From Blattabacterium sp. DPU (GTDB lineage Bacteria; Bacteroidota; Bacteroidia; Flavobacteriales; Blattabacteriaceae), in assembly GCF_011290385.1 (NCBI RefSeq), contig NZ_CP049785.1, forward strand, positions 1 through 64,000: a stretch of 64,000 bases of DNA, written 5' to 3'. Positions within the stretch are counted from its first letter, which is position 1, and every line of letters starts with the position of its first letter. The notes beneath the pieces are model-generated. The model saw only the letters and a program-made list of their open reading frames with translations. It made no database searches and was not told the DNA's origin. A program made the translations under genes and the position numbers. This document shows positions 9,693 to 18,956 of this stretch, piece after piece.

Positions 9693-11435
9693 ATGATCCA
9701 AATCAGATTTCAAAATTTTTTGGATATATTTACTCCGATTATATTTAGTTATATAATTTTATCCTTAGGATGTAAATCTTTTCAATTTTTCAATACAGAA
9801 ATTCTTATAGGAATTGTATTAATAATAAGTATTTTACATTTTTTCATTCTTTTTGATAAAAACCTTGAAAAAGGTTACAGATCCATGATTTTTTTATCCT
9901 TTTTTATATTAGCACTTTCTCTTATTTTTTTCATGATTTTATTTTTTTATTATAAAAAAATTACTTCAGATATAAAAATATCTATACTTATTAGTTTAAT
10001 TCTATATGTATTAATTCGTGTTACTTATTTTATGCGAATAGTATATGTTAAAATTCATAATCCTGTTTTTATATTTATTACAAGTTTTGTTTTGTTATCT
10101 TTTTTGGGATCTATTTTATTAATGCTTCCTGCATCTACAGTAAAAAAAATATCATTTATAGATGCTTTATTTACTTCTACTAGTGCTGTATGTGTTACAG
10201 GATTAGTTGTATTAGACACTGCAAAAGATTTTACATATTTAGGAAAAATTTTTATACTTATATTAATAGAATTAGGAGGATTAGGTATTTTAACTATAAC
10301 TTCTTGTTTTAGTTATTTTTTCAGAGATGGATTTTCTTTTAAAGAAGCTATTTTTGTTAGTAATTTTTTAAATACAAAAACAACAAATAATGTTCTTAGT
10401 TTAGCTGTTAAAGTAGTAATGTTTACTTTAACAGTAGAATTTATAGGCACTTTATTAATTTATTTTTCCATTAAAGAAAAAAATACAATAGAATCTGATA
10501 ATATTTTATTTTTTTCGATTTTTCATTCTATATCCGCTTTTTGCAACAGTGGATTTTCTACTTTGAGTGAAGGATTATATTCACAATCGGTAAGATTTAA
10601 TTATTTATTTCAATTAATCATTGCTTTTTTACTTATATTAGGAGGTATAGGTTTTAATATTTTATTCAATTTTTTTACATATATATGGTTGACTATTAAA
10701 AAATATTTTTTTAAAATTTTTAAAAATAAAGATTTTCGATGTCCTGCACATATAGTAACTTTAAATACAAAAATTGTAATATTGACTACTTTTTTTTTAC
10801 TTTTTTTTGGAACTATTTTTTATTATATCAGTGAATATCATTATTCTCTTTCTGAACATACGTCTTTTTATGGAAAATGGGTAGCTTCATTTTTTTCTTC
10901 AGCTACTTCTAGAACAGCCGGATTTCATGTGTTAAATATGAATTTATTAACTCCCGTTACTATTTTTGTTACTATTCTTTTGATGTGGATAGGAGCTTCT
11001 CCAGCATCTACTGGTGGAGGAATCAAAACAAGTACTTTTGCATTAGCATTAATGAATATTATTTCTTTATCTAGAGGAAATAATAGGTTAGAAATACAAA
11101 GAAAAGAAATATCTTCAGAATCGATTCGATTATCTTTCTCAATTATTATGTTATCTATGATGGTAATATATATAAGTATTCTAATCATAATTTTTATGGA
11201 TCCAAAAAAAGATATTTTACCCATTTCTTTTGAAGTATTTTCTGCTTTTTCTACAGCAGGATTATCTTTAGGTATTACATCTCATTTATCAATCGGAAGT
11301 AAATTGGTTTTAATATTTTTGATGTTATTAGGAAGAATAGGAGTTTTTAATGTTATGATTGCTTTATTAAGAAAAAATAAAATTGGTTTTCATCATTATT
11401 ACAGATTTCCTAAAGGAAATATTCTTATTAATTAA
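9693..11435 (+). CDS. trkH: TrkH/KtrB-family potassium uptake channel subunit
   Basis: Membrane pore subunit for K+ uptake, 580 aa, with an N-terminal multi-helix extension ahead of the core. The four M-P-M repeats show the filter-type loops SAVCVTGLVVLD, FCNSGFSTL, TSRTAGFHVL and FSTAGLSLG, each with the essential glycine. SPASTGGGIKTSTFALA is also typical. It is followed after 1 bp by its regulatory partner TrkA, so the two form one unit. The preceding 112-bp spacer holds no gene that I can see. Confidence 0.95.
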   Translation: MIQIRFQNFLDIFTPIIFSYIILSLGCKSFQFFNTEILIGIVLIISILHFFILFDKNLEKGYRSMIFLSFFILALSLIFFMILFFYYKKITSDIKISILISLILYVLIRVTYFMRIVYVKIHNPVFIFITSFVLLSFLGSILLMLPASTVKKISFIDALFTSTSAVCVTGLVVLDTAKDFTYLGKIFILILIELGGLGILTITSCFSYFFRDGFSFKEAIFVSNFLNTKTTNNVLSLAVKVVMFTLTVEFIGTLLIYFSIKEKNTIESDNILFFSIFHSISAFCNSGFSTLSEGLYSQSVRFNYLFQLIIAFLLILGGIGFNILFNFFTYIWLTIKKYFFKIFKNKDFRCPAHIVTLNTKIVILTTFFLLFFGTIFYYISEYHYSLSEHTSFYGKWVASFFSSATSRTAGFHVLNMNLLTPVTIFVTILLMWIGASPASTGGGIKTSTFALALMNIISLSRGNNRLEIQRKEISSESIRLSFSIIMLSMMVIYISILIIIFMDPKKDILPISFEVFSAFSTAGLSLGITSHLSIGSKLVLIFLMLLGRIGVFNVMIALLRKNKIGFHHYYRFPKGNILIN

Positions 11436-11436
11436 T

Positions 11437-12138
11437 ATGAAAATTATAATTATTGGATTAGGAAATTTTGGAAGATCTTTAGCTCTTAATCTGACAGATA
11501 ATGGACATGAAGTTTTTGGTGTTGATCATAAAATGGAAAAAGTGGACTTATTGAAAGATCATATAGCGAATGTAGTATGTATGGACGCTAATAATGAAGC
11601 CGCTTATAAAGTGTTGCCTATACAACAAGCAGATTTAGGAATCGTAGCTATTGGAGAAAATGAAGGGGCATCAATAGTAACTACAGCCATCCTAAAAAAA
11701 TATAAGCATTTAAGAATTGTAAGTAGATCTTTATCCAAGATACATGATACAATCCTAGAAGCCATGGGAATTAATGACGTAATTCATCCAGAACAAGATG
11801 CTGCATTTAGATTAACAAAACAAATATCGTTTAATTATGCTTTAGATTATTTTAGAGTTGATAATAAGCATTCTATCGCAGAAGTTTTTTCTCCATATTC
11901 TTTCAGTGGAAAATCTGTTAAAAGTTTAAAATTGATACAAAAATATTCTGTTTCTTTAATTACCGTAATACGTGATATCAAGAATCCAATATCTTCCAAG
12001 GGGACATCTACAAGAAAAGTTATAGGATTAGTTACAGGAGATACTGTTTTACAAAAGGGAGATATATTAACTCTTTTTGGTTCTAACAAATCTATTATGA
12101 ATTTTGTAAAAGATTTTGTAAAAAATAAAAAAGAATAG
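11437..12138 (+). CDS. trkA: TrkA/KtrA-type RCK regulator of K+ uptake
   Basis: Cytosolic NAD(P)/nucleotide-binding RCK subunit that gates the TrkH pore; 233 aa. The Rossmann motif GLGNFGRSLALNL is at residues 7-19, and an acidic residue for ribose binding follows in VFGVDHK. The C-terminal half is a TrkA_C domain (SIAEVFSPYSFSGKSVKSL ... GDILTLFG). An upstream in-frame start exists at 11383, but it would place an extra 18 residues inside trkH; ATG 11437 starts the Rossmann fold correctly and follows the trkH stop by 1 bp. In other bacteria TrkA_C domains of this kind can bind c-di-AMP. Confidence 0.94.
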   Translation: MKIIIIGLGNFGRSLALNLTDNGHEVFGVDHKMEKVDLLKDHIANVVCMDANNEAAYKVLPIQQADLGIVAIGENEGASIVTTAILKKYKHLRIVSRSLSKIHDTILEAMGINDVIHPEQDAAFRLTKQISFNYALDYFRVDNKHSIAEVFSPYSFSGKSVKSLKLIQKYSVSLITVIRDIKNPISSKGTSTRKVIGLVTGDTVLQKGDILTLFGSNKSIMNFVKDFVKNKKE

Positions 12139-12179
12139 AATAAAAATTTTTTGAAAGTATGTACTATTGCATGAATAAT

Positions 12180-13400
12180 TCACATATAAGGATATTTATA
12201 ATTTTTACTTTCTTGAAAAAAAGGATTTCCTTCAGAAGAATTTGATTTTCTATTATTAAAATTTATAAATAAAATATAAGTAAAAAAACCTCCTATTATT
12301 AATAAAGAGCCTATAATTTCAAATAAACAAAATTTTATTCCAGTATCTGGAGCTATTAAATGATATATGTCTATGTAATGTCCTACGAGTAGGATTAAGG
12401 AAACCAAAAACACTATTTTATAATTTGATTTATTTTTACTACTAATTAGAACAAAGAAAGGAATTAAAAAATTAGGAATAAGCATCCAAAAATGTATGGA
12501 ATTATAGATTTCTTCTCTTTTTATAAAAAAAGTAATTTCTTCTGGTATATTTCCATACCAATAAAGTAAAAATTGCGAGAACCAAAAATATGTCCATAAT
12601 AAACTACTAGAAAATAAATATTTACTCAAATCATGTAAATGATTTTTGTTAAAAAAAGGAAAATATCCTTTCTTATTCATATAAATAGCGATTATTGTGA
12701 TCGTACTAATCCCTGTTATAATAAAACTACTCAAGACATACCAACTAAATAAAGTACTGAACCAGTGTGGATTTAAAGACATAATCCAATCCCATATCAT
12801 AAATATAGAAATAAAAGAAAAAAATATAATAAAAAGAATAGATCTAAAATATAATTTTTTATAATCATTTAAAGAATGTGATGTATATAATACACAAGAT
12901 ATTTTTTTAATACTTGAATAAAAAAAACTACACCCTAATACATAAATTAGACTTCTTACTAAAAAAAATGGAATATTCAAAAATAATTTTTTATTCTCAA
13001 TAATTTTATCATATAAATTGGGATTCATCCAATGAAATATATGAATCATATTCATTGTATTTAATAAAAAAACAATAAAAATCATAAATCCTCCATATGG
13101 AATAAAAGAAGAAATTTTCTCCATAATAGGATGAATGATAACGGACCATCCTGATTTTGAAACATTTTGTATACTTAAAAAAAATAATGATCCTAGAGAT
13201 ATAGAAGTAAAATAAAAAATGGAAATATATAATATGGGCCAAGGATTATGATCTTCTATTATAGAATCTTTTTTTTCTATTTCTGTAAAAACTGTAAAAT
13301 TTTTTTTATTCCCCATCAAAATTTGATCTAAAGAAATAAAAATAAAACCTATGATTATTACCATAAAAATGATAATTTTTTTATTTAAAAATGCATACAT
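12180..13400 (-). CDS. actF: Alternative complex III membrane subunit ActF
   Basis: Quinol:electron-acceptor oxidoreductase membrane subunit, 406 aa, with about ten hydrophobic helices. It belongs to the ActF family (related to ActC, no cofactor motifs). Landmarks are the HNPWPILYIS region after the first helix, WIMSLNPHWFSTLFSWYV in the middle and the LPxW-like SSSLLWTYFWFSQFLLYWYG helix pair. Last gene of the act operon, 6 bp after actE. No coxA/coxB-type oxidase genes follow here, so the terminal oxidase must be encoded elsewhere. Confidence 0.92.
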   Translation of the reverse strand: MYAFLNKKIIIFMVIIIGFIFISLDQILMGNKKNFTVFTEIEKKDSIIEDHNPWPILYISIFYFTSISLGSLFFLSIQNVSKSGWSVIIHPIMEKISSFIPYGGFMIFIVFLLNTMNMIHIFHWMNPNLYDKIIENKKLFLNIPFFLVRSLIYVLGCSFFYSSIKKISCVLYTSHSLNDYKKLYFRSILFIIFFSFISIFMIWDWIMSLNPHWFSTLFSWYVLSSFIITGISTITIIAIYMNKKGYFPFFNKNHLHDLSKYLFSSSLLWTYFWFSQFLLYWYGNIPEEITFFIKREEIYNSIHFWMLIPNFLIPFFVLISSKNKSNYKIVFLVSLILLVGHYIDIYHLIAPDTGIKFCLFEIIGSLLIIGGFFTYILFINFNNRKSNSSEGNPFFQESKNYKYPYM

Positions 13401-13406
13401 CTTTAT

Positions 13407-14027
13407 TTATTTTTTAGATTTTAGAAACATAACATATTCTGATACTCTCCATCTATCTATTTCATTTAATTGCGAAGCATAAGAATTCATATTATTTTTT
13501 CCATATGTAATGACATAATAAATACTTCCAATAGTGATATCTCTATCTTTGTAATTAGGAATTCCAAAGATTTTTTCGTTTTTTACTAATTCTCCTTCTC
13601 CATCTCCATTTCTACCATGACAGATAGAACAATTTATTTGAAATAATTTTTCTCCTTTTTTGATTGTAATTTCCTTTTTTTCGTAATGTATATTATGTAA
13701 TGGATTTTGAATTATATTTTTATAGTAATTTAATTTTTTATTTTGAATATCCATAAAACTATAAAATGAATCATTCCTAGAAACTGTCCCTTCTACCGGA
13801 AATAAAGAAGAAGTTTTTCCTTTTGAAAACAAAGGAATTTTAATTTGTTTAGCTTTTTTATTATTGTAATTGAAATAAGGATCTGAATAAGGCTCATATG
13901 CTTCTGAATAATACATATCTGGCATATATACTGCGTTAGGTTTAGTTTTATCAAACCAACAAGAATTTATTAAAAATATGAATAAAAACGTATTTAAAAT
14001 AATAAAGATTTTATAAAAATATTTCAT
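13407..14027 (-). CDS. actE: Alternative complex III monohaem cytochrome c subunit ActE
   Basis: Electron-carrier subunit of ACIII, 206 aa. It has a lipoprotein-type signal (hydrophobic helix then LINSC at about residues 19-23), suggesting lipid anchoring on the periplasmic side. PNAVYMPDMYYSEAYEPY is characteristic of ActE. The single haem site CSICHGRNGDGEG and a C-terminal RWRVSEYVMFLK complete a class I cytochrome c domain. Haem attachment would depend on CcsBA (40148-43309). Confidence 0.94.
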   Translation of the reverse strand: MKYFYKIFIILNTFLFIFLINSCWFDKTKPNAVYMPDMYYSEAYEPYSDPYFNYNNKKAKQIKIPLFSKGKTSSLFPVEGTVSRNDSFYSFMDIQNKKLNYYKNIIQNPLHNIHYEKKEITIKKGEKLFQINCSICHGRNGDGEGELVKNEKIFGIPNYKDRDITIGSIYYVITYGKNNMNSYASQLNEIDRWRVSEYVMFLKSKK

Positions 14028-14052
14028 ACTAACTTTTTTAGTTTATTTATAT

Positions 14053-14565
14053 CTAATATTTTTTGATCATAATCTCTATTGCTCCATTTTTTTTTAATAA
14101 ATCTATCAATTTTTCAGCATTTTTTTTAGTATGAATTTCGATTAAAAACATGTTATCTGTAGTTCTGGGATCCGGATTTTTGGGAATACGTCCCGGAAAT
14201 AATCGACATTGAATTAGATAAGTAATACACATAAAATGTGCGGAAAAATAAATGGAAAATTCAAATATAACAGGAATGAAAGAAGGAAGGTTTTTAATCC
14301 AAGAAAAAGATGGTTTTCCTCCAATATTTTGAGGCCAATCCCAAATCATAGTATACCAAGTCAATGCACAAGCAATACATAATCCTAATAATCCATATAT
14401 AAAAGAGAAAAAAGATAAATTTGTTTTTTTTAATTTTAACACTTGAGTTAAATTATGAATGGGAAAAGGAGAATAAACCTCATATATCTCATAGTTATGA
14501 GAGTGTATAATTTTGATACTTTTTATCAAATAAGTATCATTATTATATAATGCATGTATGTTCAT
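14053..14565 (-). CDS. actD: Alternative complex III subunit ActD (DUF3341)
   Basis: Small ACIII membrane subunit, 170 aa, two transmembrane helices with a cytoplasmic N-terminal domain. Recognised by YEVYSPFPIHNL, the conserved WPQNIGGKPSFSW between the helices, and the PEFTVL-like FIPVIFEFSIYFSAH helix. It ends with the FLIEI domain seen in DUF3341 proteins. It lies between actC (4-bp gap) and actE. Confidence 0.95.
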   Translation of the reverse strand: MNIHALYNNDTYLIKSIKIIHSHNYEIYEVYSPFPIHNLTQVLKLKKTNLSFFSFIYGLLGLCIACALTWYTMIWDWPQNIGGKPSFSWIKNLPSFIPVIFEFSIYFSAHFMCITYLIQCRLFPGRIPKNPDPRTTDNMFLIEIHTKKNAEKLIDLLKKNGAIEIMIKKY

Positions 14566-14569
14566 TTCA

Positions 14570-15940
14570 TTATTTTTTATTATAATCCGTTTTTAATATT
14601 GTTTTTAATTCTGATTGTGAAATAACAGGAAAAGTGCGGATATATAACAGATAAAGAATAAAAAATAAACCTATAGTTCCTATAAAAATTCCAACATCTA
14701 CAAATGAAGGAATAAAACCAGTCCAAGAAGAAGGAAGATAATCATGACTAAGATTTAAAACAATAATATCAAATCTTTCAAACCACATTCCAATATTTAT
14801 GATTATAGCTATAACATAAGACCAAAAAAAACTTCTTCTTACAGATTTTATCCATAAAAATTGAGGTATAATAATATTACAAATAATTAAAGACCAAAAA
14901 GCCCACCAAAATGGTCCTTTAGCCGCTTCCACAGAAAAATAAATAAATTTTTCAAAAGCATTTCCTGAATACCAAGCAAGAATAAATTCTGAAATATATG
15001 CTAATAAAACAATTCCTCCTGTTAATAAAATAATCATATTCATATATTCGATATGATTTCTAGTAATATAACTTTCTAAAGAAAGAACTTTTCTTGCTAC
15101 TCCTAATAAAGTTTGAACCATAGCGAACCCTGAAAATATAGCTCCTGCTACAAAATAAGGAGGGAATATTGTGCTATGCCAACCCTTAATGACAGAAGTG
15201 GAAAAATCAAAGGAAACTATGGTGTGTACAGAAAATACTAATGGAGTACATAATCCAGCTAAAATTAAGGATAGTTCTTCAAATCTTTGCCAATCTTTTG
15301 ATGTTCCTCCCCATCCGAAACTAAGAATACTATATATTTTCTTTTGAAAAGGATCTGAAATACGATCTCGTATCATAGCAAAATCAGGAATTAATCCCAT
15401 AAACCAAAATACTGTAGAAACGGAAAAATAAGTACTAATAGCAAATACATCCCATAATAAAGGAGAATTAAAATTAGGCCATAAAGTTCCAAATTGATTA
15501 GGAATAGGTAAAACCCAATGAGCATTCCATGGTCTTCCCATATGAATAATAGGAAATAATCCAGCTTGGATTACTGCAAAAATAGTCATTGCTTCTGCAG
15601 AACGATTAATGGATAAACGCCATTTTTGACGAAATAATAATAAAACAGCTGAAATCAAAGTACCAGCATGACCTATTCCTACCCACCAAACAAAATTTGT
15701 AATATCCCAAGCCCAATTAATTGTTCTATTTAAACCCCATACACCTATACCAGTGCCAATTGTATAAAAAATACATCCTAATCCCCATAAAAAAGCTAAA
15801 ATAGAAATAAAAAAAGAGATCCACCATAAATTTCCTGCTTTATTTTTTATAGGATTAAATATATCATCGGTAATATTTTTAAGAGTTTTTTTTCCTAATA
15901 TTAAGGGTTTTCTTGTAGAAGATTCATAATGATTAAACAT
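14570..15940 (-). CDS. actC: Alternative complex III quinol-binding membrane subunit ActC (NrfD-like)
   Basis: Main quinol-oxidising membrane subunit of ACIII, 456 aa, NrfD/PsrC family, about ten transmembrane helices. Landmarks: GIGVWGLNRTINWAWDITNF, WWVGIGHAGTLISAVLLLFR, NRSAEAMTIFAV, HMGRPWNAHW, and SVHTIVSFDFSTSVIKGWHS. Quinol-site Asp/His residues in the WDITNFVWWVGIGH segment are present. It follows actB after 8 bp. Full length for the family. Confidence 0.97.
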   Translation of the reverse strand: MFNHYESSTRKPLILGKKTLKNITDDIFNPIKNKAGNLWWISFFISILAFLWGLGCIFYTIGTGIGVWGLNRTINWAWDITNFVWWVGIGHAGTLISAVLLLFRQKWRLSINRSAEAMTIFAVIQAGLFPIIHMGRPWNAHWVLPIPNQFGTLWPNFNSPLLWDVFAISTYFSVSTVFWFMGLIPDFAMIRDRISDPFQKKIYSILSFGWGGTSKDWQRFEELSLILAGLCTPLVFSVHTIVSFDFSTSVIKGWHSTIFPPYFVAGAIFSGFAMVQTLLGVARKVLSLESYITRNHIEYMNMIILLTGGIVLLAYISEFILAWYSGNAFEKFIYFSVEAAKGPFWWAFWSLIICNIIIPQFLWIKSVRRSFFWSYVIAIIINIGMWFERFDIIVLNLSHDYLPSSWTGFIPSFVDVGIFIGTIGLFFILYLLYIRTFPVISQSELKTILKTDYNKK

Positions 15941-15948
15941 AATTTTTT

Positions 15949-18930
15949 CTATTCTATTTCATTTTTTTTATTTCTAATTTTCAATTGATAAAATACATTA
16001 GGTCTTACGCCTAGAAAATCTAATAGTTTATAAGATCTAGTATTTTTTATTTTTTTAGAAATAAGACTATTCGGATCATTTACATCTCCAAAAGTAATAG
16101 CTTTGGTAGGACAAGAAATACTGCAAGCTGTTTCAAATTCTTCGTCTTTAACTTTTCTATTTTCTTTTTTTGCAATTCCTATAGCATGTTGTGTTTTTTG
16201 TATACATAAAGAACATTTTTCCATTACTCCTCTTGTTCTGACAACTACATCTGGATTGAGTACCATTTTTCCTAGAGTATTGTTCATGTTAAAATCAAAT
16301 TTTTGATTATTAGCATAATTAAACCAATTAAATCGTCTTACTTTATAAGGGCAATTATTAGCACAATAACGAGTTCCTACACAACGATTGTAGGCCATCA
16401 TATTTTGACCTTGTTCTCCATGAGAAGTTGCTCCAACTGGACATACTGTTTCACAAGGAGCATGCTCACAATGTTGACACATAATAGGTTGAAAAGATAC
16501 TTTTGGATTTTGAAAAATATCTTTTTCATCATTCTTTTCTTTATTTTGATTATCATCATTATATGGAGAATAATATCTATCTATACGTAACCAATGCATA
16601 TCTCTAGATTTTTTTATTTCCTCTTTTCCAACAATAGGAACATTATTTTCAGAATGACATGCAATTATACAAGCTCCACATCCAATACAAGCGTTTAAAT
16701 CAATAGATAAATTAAAATGATGTCCATTTTTTTTTTCTTTATTTTGATTTTTACGATTATTTCGATTCCAAATCGAAATTTCTTCTGGAGAAAACATTCC
16801 TTTATGAGTTAAAACTTTTTCTTCTTCATTCCAAATTTCCTTTGGATTATTTAATAATATATCTAAATTTGTTTCTTTTACTAAATTTCTTCCTACCGTA
16901 GTGTGATGTAATTGTACACAAGCAAATTTATGTATTTTATCTACTTTTTTTATTTGTATATTATTTTGTATGATTAAAAAATTTTCATAGATTCTATAAG
17001 CATTTTTTCCGTTAATTATTTCAGACAATTTTCCTTTTTTTTGACCATATCCAAAAGATAAACCTAAAGATCCTACAGCTTGTCCAGGTTGAATAAAAAC
17101 AGGAATATTATGAATAATAATTTCATCATTTCTAATGAGATCTACACAATTTCCATTTAAAGATCCATCTACAGAATTCCAATTTTTTAATTTCATTTTG
17201 TTAGCATCAAAATATGATATAGTTAAATAATTATTCCATGTAGTACGCGTAATGGGATCTGGTAATTCTTGTAACCAAGGATTATTATATTGATGTCCAT
17301 CTCCCATGCTTATTTTAGTATACAATCTAAGTTCGAAATTTTTTTCTAATTTTTTATAGTCTATTATTTTATTTCCATATTCTTGTATTTTTTCATTATT
17401 TATTGATAAATTATTTGAAATAGGTTTATCACTTTCAATTTTAACTACTCCATGAAATAAAGCTTCATTAAAAGACAAAACATTTGATTTAGGAATAATG
17501 TTTTTTTCCCAAGTTTTTTTCAAATATTCGTAATAATTTTTTTCTTTTATTCCACTCCAAATGATTAAAGAATCTTGAAATTGTCTGGTATTAAAAATAT
17601 GTTGAATAGTAGGTTGAATTAATGTATAAACATTAGTAATAGGATTAGTATCCCCCCAACTTTCTAACCAATGAGGAATAGGAGCTAATATATCCATTAT
17701 TTCACTGGTCTCATTTTTATTAACAGAAAAATAGACTGTTAAAGGTATTTTTTGTATAATTTTTTTTATTTTTTCCGAAATAGATAATGGAAGACTATAA
17801 ATAGGATTCACATTGTGAATGAATAAAGCTCCAATATTTTCTAAATTTTTCAAAAAATTTTTGAATTCATAATCATTACTTTCTTTTGAAAAAAGATATT
17901 TTTCTTTTTGTAAAGCGTTACTATTAATTTTTTTATTAATCAGAAAAGATAATTCATAAGATTCTTGGTCTCCATCCGCAATAATAACACTTTTTGATCC
18001 CATTTTATTGATTAAATAAGCTATTTTTTCCGCATTTTTATCCTTAGGTTTTTTTCCTAAAAAAATTTTTTGAAAAATTTCAATCAACATTTTTTTTATA
18101 TCAGAAGGTTTTTTAGCTAAACGGATGTCTGCATTAGCTCCAGTGATTGTCATATTACTTTCTATTTGAATATGTTGCATCATATTTTTTTTAGGAGTTC
18201 TGTTAAAAACATAAGATTTAGACATATTTTCTGGACTCCAATCTCCTAAAAAATCAGCATCAAACGAAATTATTAATTCTGATTTTTTTAAATCAAAAAG
18301 AGGAAATCCACGAACTCCAAATATTTCTTTTGAAGCATCCAAAGCTTTAGAATATGAGATAGAATCATAAGTAATCCATTTAGTATGAGGATATTGATTT
18401 TTAAAATCTAAAATCAATTTTTTTGTAGAAAAACTGGGATAAGAAGAGGAAATAAAAATTATATCTTTTTTCGTTTTAGATAAAAATTTTAAATGTTGGA
18501 TAATATAATCATCTATTTCTTTCCAAGAACTTTTTTTTCCTTTCAAAAAAGGATTTTTTAATCTTTCTTCATCATAAAGAGATAACAAAGAAGATTGTAT
18601 TCTTGCAGAAATTGTGTTAAAATATTCAGAAGAAGAATTGGGCTCTATTTTTATAGGACGTCCTTCTCTTGTTTTTACTAAAACACTTCCTATATCGAAA
18701 GAATCAATCATAGTAGATGCATAATAATTAGGAACTCCTGGAGTTATATTTTCTGGTTTAACTACATAAGGAATAGATTTGATAACTGGACCTTTACAAG
18801 CAGCTAAAGTGACTGAAGCCGTACTAAACCCTACCCATTTAATAAAATCACGTCTAGATGTTTTTTCTTTAAAAAGATCTTTAATCGGATTGCAATTTTC
18901 AAATATTTTTTTCTTTTGATTTGATTTCAT
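15949..18930 (-). CDS. actB: Alternative complex III Fe-S subunit ActB (molybdopterin-type fold plus ferredoxin domain)
   Basis: Large periplasmic electron-transfer subunit of ACIII, 993 aa. The N-terminus has a twin-arginine signal, TSRRDFIKWVGF, ending near LAAC, so Tat export is expected. The long middle part has the molybdopterin-oxidoreductase fold; in this family it binds no Mo cofactor. The C-terminal domain carries four clusters: CIGCGACIIAC, CQHCEHAPCETVC, CVGTRYCANNC and a final CSLC...CSISC. It lies between actA (26-bp gap) and actC. TatA is encoded at 46520; TatC is not in the window. Confidence 0.96.
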   Translation of the reverse strand: MKSNQKKKIFENCNPIKDLFKEKTSRRDFIKWVGFSTASVTLAACKGPVIKSIPYVVKPENITPGVPNYYASTMIDSFDIGSVLVKTREGRPIKIEPNSSSEYFNTISARIQSSLLSLYDEERLKNPFLKGKKSSWKEIDDYIIQHLKFLSKTKKDIIFISSSYPSFSTKKLILDFKNQYPHTKWITYDSISYSKALDASKEIFGVRGFPLFDLKKSELIISFDADFLGDWSPENMSKSYVFNRTPKKNMMQHIQIESNMTITGANADIRLAKKPSDIKKMLIEIFQKIFLGKKPKDKNAEKIAYLINKMGSKSVIIADGDQESYELSFLINKKINSNALQKEKYLFSKESNDYEFKNFLKNLENIGALFIHNVNPIYSLPLSISEKIKKIIQKIPLTVYFSVNKNETSEIMDILAPIPHWLESWGDTNPITNVYTLIQPTIQHIFNTRQFQDSLIIWSGIKEKNYYEYLKKTWEKNIIPKSNVLSFNEALFHGVVKIESDKPISNNLSINNEKIQEYGNKIIDYKKLEKNFELRLYTKISMGDGHQYNNPWLQELPDPITRTTWNNYLTISYFDANKMKLKNWNSVDGSLNGNCVDLIRNDEIIIHNIPVFIQPGQAVGSLGLSFGYGQKKGKLSEIINGKNAYRIYENFLIIQNNIQIKKVDKIHKFACVQLHHTTVGRNLVKETNLDILLNNPKEIWNEEEKVLTHKGMFSPEEISIWNRNNRKNQNKEKKNGHHFNLSIDLNACIGCGACIIACHSENNVPIVGKEEIKKSRDMHWLRIDRYYSPYNDDNQNKEKNDEKDIFQNPKVSFQPIMCQHCEHAPCETVCPVGATSHGEQGQNMMAYNRCVGTRYCANNCPYKVRRFNWFNYANNQKFDFNMNNTLGKMVLNPDVVVRTRGVMEKCSLCIQKTQHAIGIAKKENRKVKDEEFETACSISCPTKAITFGDVNDPNSLISKKIKNTRSYKLLDFLGVRPNVFYQLKIRNKKNEIE

Positions 18931-18956
18931 AATAATTTTATTAATCGTCTTTCATT

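Noticed and set aside
15949-18930. actB as a formate dehydrogenase or polysulfide/nitrate reductase
   Set aside because: The order actA-B-C-D-E-F with DUF3341 and multihaem partners identifies Alternative Complex III; no Mo-site cysteine or selenocysteine was found.
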